This document shows positions 16,775 to 26,530 of a DNA stretch of 64,000 nucleotides, in pieces. The notes beneath the pieces were generated by a model. The model did no database searches, was not told the origin of the DNA, and saw only the letters and a list, made by a program, of their open reading frames with translations. Numbering within the stretch: the first letter of the stretch is position 1; every line of letters starts with the position of its first letter. The position numbers and the translations under genes are program-made. This DNA is from Pseudomonadales bacterium. GTDB lineage: Bacteria; Pseudomonadota; Gammaproteobacteria; Pseudomonadales; Halieaceae. The stretch spans positions 1-64,000 of the forward strand of contig JACKNN010000001.1 in assembly GCA_024234855.1 (NCBI GenBank), in the 5' to 3' direction.

Positions 16775-18952
16775 TTGAACGGAGGGAGAACCATCTCGGT
16801 CCCAGCTAAACGCAGTACCGGCATCACCATCTGCCTGCTCAGCATTCACGGTCTCATTCGCAGCCGCGACCTGGAGTTGGGGCGCGACCCGGATACCGGC
16901 GGACAAACCAAATACGTCATCGACCTGGCTCGTGCACTCGCCCGACACCCGGATGTGGGGCGGGTGAAACTGGTAACGCGCCTAATTCGCGATGACACGG
17001 TGGGCGAGGACTACGCGCGCGAGGAAGAAGCGCTGGGTGACGACGGTGCCAGCATCATACGAATCCCGCTGGGCCCTGATGAGTACATCCCCAAAGAGCA
17101 GCTGTGGGATCACCTGGACAGTTTCACCGATAACCTGATGCATTGGCTGCGCAGGCAGGCCCATACCCCAACCGTAATCCACAGCCATTACGCGGATGCG
17201 GGCTACGTCGGGGTGCGCCTGTCCAACCTGCTGGGGGTGCCCCTGGTTCACACCGGCCACTCCCTGGGCAGGGACAAGCGCAAACGCCTGCTGGCCCGGG
17301 GTATCAGCCGCGAACAGATCGCCCGCAGCTATAATATCGACCGTCGCATCGACGCCGAGGAAGAGGTGCTCGCCAATGCGGATCTGGTGATTACCAGTAC
17401 CCACAATGAGATCGAGCAGCAGTACGGCCTGTACAACTACTACGACCCCGAACGAATGGTGGTGATCCCCCCAGGCACCGACCTTGAACAGTTCAAGCCA
17501 CCCCGGGCCAACGACGATTATCCTTTCAGCAAGCAGCTTGAGCGGTTCCTGACGGATCCGGATAAACCGTTGATCCTCGCCCTTTCACGGGCTGATGAGC
17601 GCAAAAACCTGGCCGCGCTGATTGAAGCCTATGGCGAATCACCCGAGCTGCAGAACGCGGCCAACCTGCTGATTATTGCCGGTAACCGGGACGACATCAG
17701 GGAACTGGACAATGGGCCGCAGTCGGTGCTCACAGACCTGCTGCTGATCGTGGACGCCTACGATCTGTATGGCCGCGTCGCCCTGCCGAAGCACCATAAA
17801 CCCGATGAGGTATCGCAGATCTATCGCATGGTCGCCGCCGGCGGGGGCGTATTTATCAACCCCGCCCTGACTGAACCTTTCGGCCTGACGCTGCTGGAGG
17901 CCGCGGCCACCGGCCTGCCGCTGGTGGCCACGGAAAACGGCGGCCCGGTTGATATCATCCGCAACTGCCAGTGTGGCGAATTGATCGATCCGCTGAACAA
18001 GGCCGAGATGGCCAGCGCCCTGCTCAAGTACCTGGACAGCAAGGCGCTGTGGCAGCAGGCCTCGGCCAATGGTATCGAGCGTGTGCGCGAGCACTACTCG
18101 TGGCAGAACCACGCCAACGCTTATGTTGCGAATATCCGCGACCTTGCGGGCAGGTATACCCCCCTGGAGAGCGCGCCGCCGCTACCGCGCACACTGCGCT
18201 ATCGCGATCGCAGCGTCGTCACCGACCTGGACCAGAGCCTCATTGGTGACGATGCCGCCCTGGCGCGGTTGCTGGCGGTGCTGCGCGAAAACCGCAAGGA
18301 CGTTTCCTTCACTATCGCCACCGGCAGGCGAGTGGATTCCGCGCTGGCGCTGATGAAGAAGCACGGCATACCCACCCCCGACATATTCATTACCAGCCTG
18401 GGCACGCGCATCCAGTACGGCGAGGCGCTGACAGACGACGATGTGTGGACCGAACATATCGACCACGACTGGTCAGCCAGGCGGGTCAGGCTGGCGTTGT
18501 CGCGCCTGCCGGGGCTGATCCTCCAGGACCAGCGGCAACAGACGCCGTTCAAAATTTCCTACTACTATGACCGCGACCACGCGCCCACGCTTGACGAGCT
18601 CAACACGCTGCTCCGGCAACAGGAGATAACCGCCAATGCCGGGCTGTCCTTCGGGCAGTTTCTCGATGTGCTGCCCGCCCGCGCTTCCAAGGGCCAGGCC
18701 CTGCGTTACGTCGCACAACGCCTGGAGATACCGCTCGAGCAGATGCTCGTCGCCGGCGGTTCGGGCGCGGACGAGGATATGATGCGCGGCAACACCCTGG
18801 CCGTAGTAATGCATAATCGCCACCATGAGGAACTGTCGCCCCTGGCTAACATGGACAGGATCTACTTCGCCCGGCAGGACTATGCAGCGGGCATTCTCGA
18901 GGCGATCGAGTACTACGACTTTTTCGGCCAGTGCCGGGTGCCCGATGCCTGA
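16775..18952 (+). CDS. Sucrose-phosphate synthase
   Basis: Transfers glucose from a nucleotide sugar (UDP- or ADP-glucose) to fructose 6-phosphate, giving sucrose 6-phosphate. Residues 1-460 form a GT4 GT-B glycosyltransferase (ELGRDPDTGGQTKYVIDLAR, HTGHSLGRDKRKRLL, EPFGLTLLEAAATGLPLV with the E-x7-E pair). Residues 475-720 form a HAD domain (VVTDLDQSLIGDD) as in plant-type enzymes. At 725 residues it is full length. The frame has no ATG or GTG near its beginning: a TTG lies at 16775, but the strong GGAGGG at 16781-16786 is downstream of it and points to an ATC codon at 16793. It overlaps the phosphatase gene by 8 bases. First gene of a four-gene sucrose operon. Confidence 0.93.
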   Translation: MNGGRTISVPAKRSTGITICLLSIHGLIRSRDLELGRDPDTGGQTKYVIDLARALARHPDVGRVKLVTRLIRDDTVGEDYAREEEALGDDGASIIRIPLGPDEYIPKEQLWDHLDSFTDNLMHWLRRQAHTPTVIHSHYADAGYVGVRLSNLLGVPLVHTGHSLGRDKRKRLLARGISREQIARSYNIDRRIDAEEEVLANADLVITSTHNEIEQQYGLYNYYDPERMVVIPPGTDLEQFKPPRANDDYPFSKQLERFLTDPDKPLILALSRADERKNLAALIEAYGESPELQNAANLLIIAGNRDDIRELDNGPQSVLTDLLLIVDAYDLYGRVALPKHHKPDEVSQIYRMVAAGGGVFINPALTEPFGLTLLEAAATGLPLVATENGGPVDIIRNCQCGELIDPLNKAEMASALLKYLDSKALWQQASANGIERVREHYSWQNHANAYVANIRDLAGRYTPLESAPPLPRTLRYRDRSVVTDLDQSLIGDDAALARLLAVLRENRKDVSFTIATGRRVDSALALMKKHGIPTPDIFITSLGTRIQYGEALTDDDVWTEHIDHDWSARRVRLALSRLPGLILQDQRQQTPFKISYYYDRDHAPTLDELNTLLRQQEITANAGLSFGQFLDVLPARASKGQALRYVAQRLEIPLEQMLVAGGSGADEDMMRGNTLAVVMHNRHHEELSPLANMDRIYFARQDYAAGILEAIEYYDFFGQCRVPDA

Positions 18953-19802
18953 GCGGCTACTGTTGTGCACCGATCTGGACCGCACCCTGATTCCGAACGG
19001 GGAGCAGCCGGAATCAGCCGGAGCCCGCGACCGCTTCGCCCGGCTCGCGGCGCACCCACAGGTGCTGCTGGCCTACGTGACGGGAAGGCACCGGCAACTG
19101 GTGGAGGAGGCCATGGCGGAATACCGGCTACCGCTGCCGGACTTCGTGATCGCCGATGTGGGCACCAGCCTGTACCGACTGGCACCCGGTTGCGGCTGGC
19201 AACTGGACGCCACATGGGAACGGGAGATAAGCCGCGACTGGAAGGGCAAATCAAACCGGGAACTGCAACGAATACTTGCCGATATCCCCGCCCTGCGCCC
19301 CCAGGAAGCGAGCAAACAGAGCCGCCATAAAGTGAGTTATTACCTGGCACTGGACAGTGATCGCGCGGCTGTGGGACAGGCGATTGATCAACGCCTGCGG
19401 GTACACGCTGTGCACGCGCGCCAGGTGTGGAGTGTGGATGAACCGGCCGCCGTGGCCCTGCTCGACCTGTTGCCGCCGGGCGCCAGCAAATACCACGCGG
19501 TGGCCATGCTCCAGCGTCTTGCGGGTTTCGGCAACGATGACACGGTCTTCAGCGGCGACAGCGGCAACGATATCGAGGTGCTGGCCAGTTCGATACCGGC
19601 GATACTGGTGGCGAACAGTACGCCTGAGGTACAGGCCGAGGCGTTGCACCGCGCCGCCGCCAGTCGACACGGTGCGTCCCTGTACATCGCCCGGGGCGAC
19701 TTCGCCGGTATGAATGGCAATTACAGCGCCGGGATACTGGAGGGCATAGCCCATTACCATCCCGCGCTGACTCCCTGGATGGGACTGGAGGCAATGACAT
19801 GA
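18945..19802 (+). CDS. Sucrose-phosphate phosphatase (HAD-IIB)
   Basis: A 285-residue HAD-superfamily hydrolase that removes phosphate from sucrose 6-phosphate. The nucleophile motif LLLCTDLDRTLIPNG (DxDxT) is near residue 10, TGRHRQLVEEAM carries motif II, and VFSGDSGNDIEVL near residue 205 is motif IV. The ATG at 18945 overlaps the end of the synthase gene by 8 bases and gives the conventional N-terminus. It ends in an ATGA overlap with the fructokinase gene. Tight overlaps mean stoichiometric, coupled translation of synthase and phosphatase. Confidence 0.93.
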   Translation: MPERLLLCTDLDRTLIPNGEQPESAGARDRFARLAAHPQVLLAYVTGRHRQLVEEAMAEYRLPLPDFVIADVGTSLYRLAPGCGWQLDATWEREISRDWKGKSNRELQRILADIPALRPQEASKQSRHKVSYYLALDSDRAAVGQAIDQRLRVHAVHARQVWSVDEPAAVALLDLLPPGASKYHAVAMLQRLAGFGNDDTVFSGDSGNDIEVLASSIPAILVANSTPEVQAEALHRAAASRHGASLYIARGDFAGMNGNYSAGILEGIAHYHPALTPWMGLEAMT

Positions 19803-20680
19803 GCAACAGCCGGTCACCGCACATTTTTGGCGAAGTATTGTTTGACCACTTCCCGGACGGCAGCCGGGTGCTGGGGGGCGCACCGTTCAATGTCGCCTGG
19901 CACTTGCAGGCCTTCGGCCAGTCGCCGCTCATGGTCAGCCGGGTCGGCAGGGACGCACAGGGCGAGCAGGTGCGCGCGGCGATGACCGCCTGGGGAATGA
20001 GTACCCGCCACCTGCAGACCGACCCCGCGCGCCCCACCGGCCAGGTCACGGTGACGTTCGAAGATGGCGAGCCCGCCTACGATATCGTCGCCGATTGCGC
20101 CTATGACAATATCGACCCGGTGCCGGCGGAGCCGTGCGAACTGCTCTATCACGGCAGCCTTGCCGCGCGGGCAGCCACCTCCGCCGCCACCCTGAAGCTG
20201 CTGAGGGCCGCCGGCCCACGCCGGGTGTTCATCGACGTGAACCTGCGGCCACCCTGGTGGCAACCGGCGGTGGTGCAGGATCTGCTCGCGGGTGCGGACT
20301 GGGTAAAACTGAACAGCGACGAACTGGCAATACTGTCCGGCAACCCCGCCACCACGGAAACCGGTCGGGCTTTTCTCCAGCACTATGGCTTGCGCGGCCT
20401 GCTGGTCACGCAGGGCGCCCGGGGCGCGCAACTGCTGCTGGCGGACGGGGAAAGCCTGCAGGTGGCGCCCCGGCCCGGCACCGAGGTGGTGGATACCGTG
20501 GGCGCCGGCGACGCCTTCACCGCGGTGATGCTACTGGGGCTGCTGCAGGAGTGGCCGCTGCCACTCCTGCTGGCGCGGGCGCAACAATTCGCGGCGGCGG
20601 TGGTGGGCCGGCGCGGCGCCACGGTAGACCAACAGGATTTTTACCGCACCTTCACGCGCCAATGGCAGCTTGCGGAATAA
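19799..20680 (+). CDS. Fructokinase-like PfkB-family carbohydrate kinase
   Basis: A 293-residue ribokinase/PfkB-family enzyme. The sugar-binding LGGAPFNVAWHLQAFG is near residue 23 and the catalytic anion-hole motif VDTVGAGDAFTAVMLLG near residue 233, with the Asp base in GAGD. In the sucrose operon it most likely phosphorylates fructose freed by amylosucrase to fructose 6-phosphate, the acceptor of sucrose-phosphate synthase. The same gene order (sps-spp-fruK-ams) is known from halotolerant methanotrophs that accumulate sucrose. It starts in a 4-base overlap with the phosphatase gene. Confidence 0.9.
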   Translation: MSNSRSPHIFGEVLFDHFPDGSRVLGGAPFNVAWHLQAFGQSPLMVSRVGRDAQGEQVRAAMTAWGMSTRHLQTDPARPTGQVTVTFEDGEPAYDIVADCAYDNIDPVPAEPCELLYHGSLAARAATSAATLKLLRAAGPRRVFIDVNLRPPWWQPAVVQDLLAGADWVKLNSDELAILSGNPATTETGRAFLQHYGLRGLLVTQGARGAQLLLADGESLQVAPRPGTEVVDTVGAGDAFTAVMLLGLLQEWPLPLLLARAQQFAAAVVGRRGATVDQQDFYRTFTRQWQLAE

Positions 20681-20701
20681 GGGGAATGGAGATTTTTTTC
20701 A

Positions 20702-22657
20702 ATGTATGAGCAACAGTCCCATTACCTGCTGAACAGTATTCTCGACCAGCTGAAACCGGAGATACGCAAGCGCGACCTGCGGCATTTCTATACCCGCCTG
20801 GGCGCCAATTTCTACGCTATCCACAACCTGTTCCAACAGCTCTACGGCCAGCGGGAGGATTTCCAGGCACAACTGCTGCGCCTGGTCAGCGTCATGGCCA
20901 GCCAGTACATCGCCCGCGACGCGGCGCTTAAGTCGACGGACGCCGCGCGGGAACAGGACCACCACTGGTTTCTGCGCCAGGAGTGGGTGGGTATGGCGCT
21001 CTACCTCGACGGCTTCGCCGGTGACCTCGCCGGGCTGCGCGGCAAATTGCCGTATTTGCAGGAGCTGGGCGTCAACATGGTCCACATAATGCCTATCCTG
21101 GAGTGTCCGCCGGGTGCCAGCGACGGCGGGTACGCAGTCAGCAATTTCCGCAATATCAATGCCCGTGCCGGCAGCCTCGAAGAGCTGGAGTCACTGGGCG
21201 CGGACCTGCGACGGCGGCAAATGCTGCTGACCCTGGATGTAGTGGTCAACCACACCTCGGACCAGCACGAGTGGGCGCAGCGCGCCCGCGCCGGGGAAAA
21301 GGCCTTCCAGGACTTCTACTATGCCTTCGACAACCGGGATATTCCCGACCTGTTTGAGGAGACCCTGCCGGAAATATTCCCGGAAACGGCACCGGGTAAT
21401 TTCACCTTCGACGAGGCCATGAAGAAGTGGGTGATGACGGTGTTCAACCGCTACCAGTGGGACCTCAACTACAGCAATCCCGCCGTATTCATCGAGATGC
21501 TGGACATCATCCTGTTCTGGGCCAACAAGGGCGCTGATATCGTGCGCCTGGACGCGGTGGCCTTTCTCTGGAAAAAGATCGGCACCACTTCCCAGAACGA
21601 GCGCGAGGCACACCTGATCCTGCAACTGTTCAAGGACTGCTGCCAGGTCACCGCGCCGGGCGTGTTGTTCATCGCCGAGGCGATTGTCGCACCGGTCGAG
21701 ATCATCAAGTACTTCGGCGAAGACGCGGTGATCGCCAAGGAATGTGAAATCGCCTATAACGCCACCTTCATGGCACTGTTATGGGACGCCCTGGCTACCC
21801 ACAACGCCAAGCTGCTCAACCAGGGCATCAGCAGCCTGCCCGACAAGCTCGACCGGGCCACCTGGCTGAATTACGCCCGCTGCCACGATGATATCGGCCT
21901 GGGTTTCGACGACACGGATATCCGCGCCGTCGGCTACGAGCCCGTGGCCCACAGGCGTTTCCTGATCGACTACTACACCGGGGCTTACGACGACTCACCC
22001 GCCCGCGGCAGGCCCTTCGGCCGCAACGACAAGACCGGGGACGCGAGGATTTCGGGCGCACTGGCATCGCTGGCAGGGCTGGAGACAGCGCTGGAGCAGG
22101 GCGATGAAGCGGCAGTCCAGCGCAGCATCGACAAAATACTCCTGCTGCACGGCCTGATCATGTCCTTTGGGGGTATCCCGCTCATCTATTACGGCGATGA
22201 GCTGGGCACCCTCAACAACGAGGACTTTATCAATGACGCCGACAAGGCCCAGGATTCGCGCTGGCTACACCGCCCGCACTACGACTGGGCCAGGGCGGAG
22301 CAGCGTTTCCAGCGGGGCAGCGTCGAGCAGCGCATCTTCGACGGGCTCAAGCAGAGGATAGCGGTGCGTAAATCAATAGCGGCCCTGGCCGATTACAACA
22401 ACCGGGAGCTGCTCGACGTGGGTAACCCCCACCTGTTTGTCTTCACCCGCACCAATCCCGCGGTCGCCCTGGAATCGGTACTGGTCGTCGCCAATTTCAA
22501 CGACAGGCCGGAACAGTTCAACCTGCGGGACCTGCGCAACCGCGGCCGCTTCGAGGTCGGTGACCTGCATGACAAGGTCAGTGGTGCCAGGCCCGCCCGC
22601 CTCAACGACCAGGTGGTCATCCCGGCCTTCGGCCTTTACTGGCTGATGTGCAGCTAG
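20702..22657 (+). CDS. Amylosucrase (GH13)
   Basis: A 651-residue alpha-amylase-family enzyme of the amylosucrase type, which uses sucrose to extend alpha-1,4-glucan and releases fructose. A helical N-terminal domain of about 85 residues precedes the (beta/alpha)8 barrel. Catalytic motifs are DIVRLDAVAFLWKKIGT (nucleophile Asp), FIAEAIVAPVEIIKYFGE (acid/base Glu) and YARCHDDIGLGFDD (transition-state Asp). Length matches known amylosucrases (about 630-650) and there is no signal peptide, so it acts in the cytoplasm. Last gene of the sucrose operon, 21 bases after the fructokinase. It would allow removal of sucrose when osmotic stress falls, feeding glycogen and fructose 6-phosphate. Confidence 0.92.
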   Translation: MYEQQSHYLLNSILDQLKPEIRKRDLRHFYTRLGANFYAIHNLFQQLYGQREDFQAQLLRLVSVMASQYIARDAALKSTDAAREQDHHWFLRQEWVGMALYLDGFAGDLAGLRGKLPYLQELGVNMVHIMPILECPPGASDGGYAVSNFRNINARAGSLEELESLGADLRRRQMLLTLDVVVNHTSDQHEWAQRARAGEKAFQDFYYAFDNRDIPDLFEETLPEIFPETAPGNFTFDEAMKKWVMTVFNRYQWDLNYSNPAVFIEMLDIILFWANKGADIVRLDAVAFLWKKIGTTSQNEREAHLILQLFKDCCQVTAPGVLFIAEAIVAPVEIIKYFGEDAVIAKECEIAYNATFMALLWDALATHNAKLLNQGISSLPDKLDRATWLNYARCHDDIGLGFDDTDIRAVGYEPVAHRRFLIDYYTGAYDDSPARGRPFGRNDKTGDARISGALASLAGLETALEQGDEAAVQRSIDKILLLHGLIMSFGGIPLIYYGDELGTLNNEDFINDADKAQDSRWLHRPHYDWARAEQRFQRGSVEQRIFDGLKQRIAVRKSIAALADYNNRELLDVGNPHLFVFTRTNPAVALESVLVVANFNDRPEQFNLRDLRNRGRFEVGDLHDKVSGARPARLNDQVVIPAFGLYWLMCS

Positions 22658-22681
22658 CTGAAGCGGGTAGTGAGCTCCGGC

Positions 22682-24919
22682 TCAGGGAGCGGCCGGCGAG
22701 GACTCCGTGACATTCACACCGAGGCAGTGCAGGGCGAAAGCGTAAGCCTCTGCGTACTCATACAACTGGCGGTAGCGCCCCGATCGCCCGCCGTGGCCTG
22801 CGCCCATGTTGATTTTTAACAGCAGATCGTTGTCGTCGGTTTTCAGCGCGCGCATTTTCGCTGTCCACTTGGCCGGCTCCCAGTAAGTGACCCGGGGGTC
22901 GTTGAGGCCGCCCGTCACCAGCATGGGCGGATAGTCCCTGGCGGCAATATTGTCATAGGGACTGTAGCTGCGAATCACATCGAAGGCCTCGGCATCGACG
23001 ATCGGGTTGCCCCACTCCTGCCATTCCGGCGGCGTCAGCGGCAGGCTGTCGTCCAGCATGGTATTCAGCACATCGACAAAGGGCACATTGAGAATCGCCA
23101 CTGCCCACAGCTGCGGCGCCTGCAGTACCGCAGCGCCTACCAGCTCGCCGCCGGCACTGCCACCATGAATGGCGATGCGCCCGGCGTGGGCGTACTTCTG
23201 TGCCACCAGGAATTGGGCGACATCGACAAAGTCGTTGAAGGTATTGCTGCGTTTTTCCAGCTTGCCGTCCAGGTACCACTGGTACCCCATTTCGTCACCC
23301 CCGCGCACGTGGGCGATGGCGAAAATTACCCCCCTGTCCAGCAGCGATAATCGCACTGCGGAAAATCCGGGATCCTCTCCGCTGCCATAGGCGCCATAGC
23401 CATACAGGAACAGCGGCGCACTGCCATCGCGAGGCGTACCGCGGCGATAGACCAGGGACACCGGCACCCGGGCGCCGTCGCGGGCGGTAGCCCACAGGCG
23501 CTCGGTGACGAAAGCGTCCCGGTCGTAGCCCGAAGGTATACGCTGGCGTTTGCGCAGCGTGAGTGTCCCATCGGCGGGACGATAGTCGTACACCGAACGG
23601 GGAGTCACCATGGACTGGTAGTCTATACGCAGGTAGTCGGACGCGAGCTGCGGGTTGTCACCCAGCGCCGCGGCGTAGACGGCCTCGGGAAACTCGACAT
23701 GGTATTCCCGGCCACCGTTTTCACGTATGCGGATACGCTTTAGGCCCTCCGACATTTCCTCCACGGCAATGAAATTATCCAGCAGGGCGAACTTCTGGTA
23801 GTACACATCATCGGAAGGCGGCAACAGCGTGTGCCAGTGCGACGGCCCCGGGGTCTGTTCGGGGGCGGTGGCAATCCGGAAATTGACATGCTGGTCGTTG
23901 GTGCGGATGTAGAACTGGCCATGGCCGTGGTCCATATCGTAGTAATGCCCGTCGCGGCGCGGTGCGACCAGCTGTGGTACCGCGCCGGGCTCGTCCAGTG
24001 GCAATATGTACTGCTCTGAGGTCTGGTGGTTGCCCTGGGTAATGAACAGGTATTGCCGCGACTGGCTGCGGGAAATCGTCAGGAACAGGGTGCGGTCCGG
24101 GGTGTAAAAAATTTCGCTGTCGGTCGCGGGTGCCGCACCGACGAGGTGGGTCTTCACGCGGGCGGTGTACCAGCCATCTGCCTCCACCGGTGTGTAATAC
24201 AGCGTTGTGTTGTCCGCTCCCCAGACGATGTCACCATTGATGGCATCCAGGCCGTCGTCGTAACGGCGGGCGGTGTCAAGGTCGTCGACATATAATCTGC
24301 TGCGCTCCGAACCGTTGAGGTCAGCGGACCAGGCCAGGCGGCGGCCATCGGGGCTGACCGCAAACGTGGTCAGGCGAAAATACTCGTGACCGCGCGCCTC
24401 CACCGACTCGTCCAGAATCGTTGTGAAGTCACCCCCGGCCCGGGGCCTGCGCTCCCACAGCCGGTACTGGGAACCCTCCACATAGCGCCAGCGGTAGGTG
24501 TAGGCACCATCATCCCAGGGCACCGCCTCCTGGTCTTCCTCGATCCGGCCTTTCATTTCCTCAAACAGGATATCGACCGCTGGCTGCAGCGGCGCCATCT
24601 GTTGTTCAAACCAACGATTCTCGGCCTCCAGATAGGCCAGGATGGCGGGGTCGTCCACCTCGGGGTAGGAATCGTCCCTGAGCCACAGATAATCATCCTG
24701 CAGGGTTTTGCCGTGGTAGTGGCGAGTCGAAGGAATTTTTTTCGCCACCGGGGGCCGCGCCGTCGCCTCGTCGCCCGCAGGGGACGCTGCATGTGCGACC
24801 TTATCGTTGCTCAGGGCGGGCCTGGCTGGCGCCGCGCCACCCCCTGTCGCGGGTGACTGACAAGCGCCCAGCAGCAGGATCAGCGAGAGCCAGAAACAGC
24901 CCTTCGGTATCAGGCGCAT
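22682..24919 (-). CDS. S9 family peptidase, oligopeptidase B-like lipoprotein
   Basis: A 745-residue serine peptidase of the prolyl-oligopeptidase family, subgroup of PtrB-like enzymes that cut small peptides. The start at 24919 gives MRLIPKGCFWLSLILLLGACQ, a type II signal with lipobox LLGAC, so the enzyme is predicted to be a lipoprotein; an upstream in-frame start at 25021 would bury this signal. A beta-propeller (about residues 60-450) is followed by the alpha/beta-hydrolase domain with IHGGSAGGELVGAAV (catalytic Ser), NDPRVTYWEP (Asp) and GAGHGGRSGRY (His). Classical PtrB is cytoplasmic, so the lipid anchor suggests use on imported or periplasmic peptides. Confidence 0.9.
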   Translation of the reverse strand: MRLIPKGCFWLSLILLLGACQSPATGGGAAPARPALSNDKVAHAASPAGDEATARPPVAKKIPSTRHYHGKTLQDDYLWLRDDSYPEVDDPAILAYLEAENRWFEQQMAPLQPAVDILFEEMKGRIEEDQEAVPWDDGAYTYRWRYVEGSQYRLWERRPRAGGDFTTILDESVEARGHEYFRLTTFAVSPDGRRLAWSADLNGSERSRLYVDDLDTARRYDDGLDAINGDIVWGADNTTLYYTPVEADGWYTARVKTHLVGAAPATDSEIFYTPDRTLFLTISRSQSRQYLFITQGNHQTSEQYILPLDEPGAVPQLVAPRRDGHYYDMDHGHGQFYIRTNDQHVNFRIATAPEQTPGPSHWHTLLPPSDDVYYQKFALLDNFIAVEEMSEGLKRIRIRENGGREYHVEFPEAVYAAALGDNPQLASDYLRIDYQSMVTPRSVYDYRPADGTLTLRKRQRIPSGYDRDAFVTERLWATARDGARVPVSLVYRRGTPRDGSAPLFLYGYGAYGSGEDPGFSAVRLSLLDRGVIFAIAHVRGGDEMGYQWYLDGKLEKRSNTFNDFVDVAQFLVAQKYAHAGRIAIHGGSAGGELVGAAVLQAPQLWAVAILNVPFVDVLNTMLDDSLPLTPPEWQEWGNPIVDAEAFDVIRSYSPYDNIAARDYPPMLVTGGLNDPRVTYWEPAKWTAKMRALKTDDNDLLLKINMGAGHGGRSGRYRQLYEYAEAYAFALHCLGVNVTESSPAAP

Positions 24920-25021
24920 GGTGTCGGTTCCGCGAAAAAGCGACACGATACTGCACCCGGCCGCCGCAGGGCAAGATTCAGCGCACACTCGCCTGCTGCC
25001 CCGCAACCAGGCCGGCAACAA

Positions 25022-26530
25022 CTAGCGCGCGCCGGCATGGGCCAGCCGCAACGCCGGCTTATCGATTTTGCCGGCGGCGTTGAGCGGCAGGGCATCGACA
25101 CGGAGCCACCGCCGGGGGGTTTTATAGGCGGCGAGGAAGTGGCGGCAGTGGTCGCTCAGTTCCCGGTCGCTGGCAGGGCCTGCCAGTTGCACGACCCCAC
25201 AGACCACTTCACCCCACCTGGCATCCGGCACCCCGATCACGGCGCAGTCCTTCACTGCCGGGTGACGGCGCATCACCTCTTCCACCTCCCTGGAGCCGAC
25301 GTTTTCCCCGCCGCTGATGATAATGTCTTTCTTGCGGTCGACTATGGTGAGATAGCCATCGGTGTCAAAACGACCTATGTCGCCGGTGTGCAGCCAGCCA
25401 TCGACAATCGCCCGCGAGGTGGCGTCATCCTGGTGCCAGTATCCGCGCATGCACTGCTCGGCCCGCACCAGGATTTCGCCGCAGTCGCCAATGGCGCAAG
25501 CCCGGCCCAGCTCATCTGTCAGCGCGACCTGAACCGAGGGCACTGGCCTGCCCACAGTTTGCAACAGCTCAGGCCGGGTTTCCGCCGCCAGCCGATGGTC
25601 TTCCACCGTCAGGAACGCCACGCTGCCGGACAATTCGGTCATCCCGTAGCTTTGGCACAGCCCCACGTCGGTCTGTGCCAGCAAACGCCGCAACAGGGTC
25701 TGTGGCATGGCGGATGCCCCGTAGCCGATGGTGCGCACGGTACGCAGGTCGGCGGCACTGAAATCGGGGTGATCCAGCAACATCGCAATCATGGTCGGCG
25801 CCAGCGACATCGTCGTCACCTTCAGTTCGCGGCAGGCCTGGAGCGTGGTGACCGGGTCAAAAGACTTCATCAATACGACGGCGGCGCCGTACTGGTGTTG
25901 CAGCAGCACATTGTGCGCCGAGACGTGAAACAGCGGGAAAGGGTACAGGTACCTGTCAGTGGCAACTACCGGGCGGCCCAGGGCGGCGGAGCGCAAACCC
26001 GCCAGGAAAGACCGGTGCGTCAGCACCGCACCCTTGGGCCGCCCGGTGGAGCCGGAGGTATGCAGAATCCACACCGCATCATCGGCGCTCGTGGGCGGCA
26101 GCGGCGCCACCTGCCCGCGCGCCAGCCACTGCTCATAGCCGGCATCCAGGTCGATGGCGGTTACACGCGGATCAAATTCGCCTTCGCGCAACAGTGGCTG
26201 CAGCAAGCCGGAATCGCCAAACAGGGTTGTAACCCCTGCCGACTGCAGCTGGTGGATCAACTCCGCCGGCGCAAGCCTGGCATTGAGAGGCACCAGTATC
26301 TTGCCGCTGGCCGGCACGGCATAGATCAGCTCCAGGAACGCCGGACAGTTCCACGCCAGTACCGCCACCCGCTCCCCCGGCGGGCCGCAGGCGGCCAGGC
26401 GGGCAGCCAGCGCCACCACGCGCTCGTTCAGCGTAGCGTAGGTCGTGGCCACACCCTGCCACCACAGGGCGGTTGCCCCCGGCCGCTGTGCGGCCTGCAT
26501 GGCCAGCATGTCATGGAGTTTATCGATCAC
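25022..26530 (-). CDS. AMP-binding acyl-CoA synthetase
   Basis: A 502-residue adenylate-forming enzyme of the ANL superfamily that activates a carboxylic acid via an acyl-adenylate to the CoA thioester. The phosphate-binding loop is LHTSGSTGRPKGAVLTH near residue 155, followed by CQSYGMTELSG near 290, GWLHTGDIGRFDTDGYL near 385, and the C-terminal lysine motif NAAGKIDKPALR at the end. Sequence does not fix the acid (medium- or long-chain or aromatic). The gene starts in an ATGA overlap with the EamA exporter gene upstream on the same strand. Confidence 0.9.
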   Translation of the reverse strand: MIDKLHDMLAMQAAQRPGATALWWQGVATTYATLNERVVALAARLAACGPPGERVAVLAWNCPAFLELIYAVPASGKILVPLNARLAPAELIHQLQSAGVTTLFGDSGLLQPLLREGEFDPRVTAIDLDAGYEQWLARGQVAPLPPTSADDAVWILHTSGSTGRPKGAVLTHRSFLAGLRSAALGRPVVATDRYLYPFPLFHVSAHNVLLQHQYGAAVVLMKSFDPVTTLQACRELKVTTMSLAPTMIAMLLDHPDFSAADLRTVRTIGYGASAMPQTLLRRLLAQTDVGLCQSYGMTELSGSVAFLTVEDHRLAAETRPELLQTVGRPVPSVQVALTDELGRACAIGDCGEILVRAEQCMRGYWHQDDATSRAIVDGWLHTGDIGRFDTDGYLTIVDRKKDIIISGGENVGSREVEEVMRRHPAVKDCAVIGVPDARWGEVVCGVVQLAGPASDRELSDHCRHFLAAYKTPRRWLRVDALPLNAAGKIDKPALRLAHAGAR

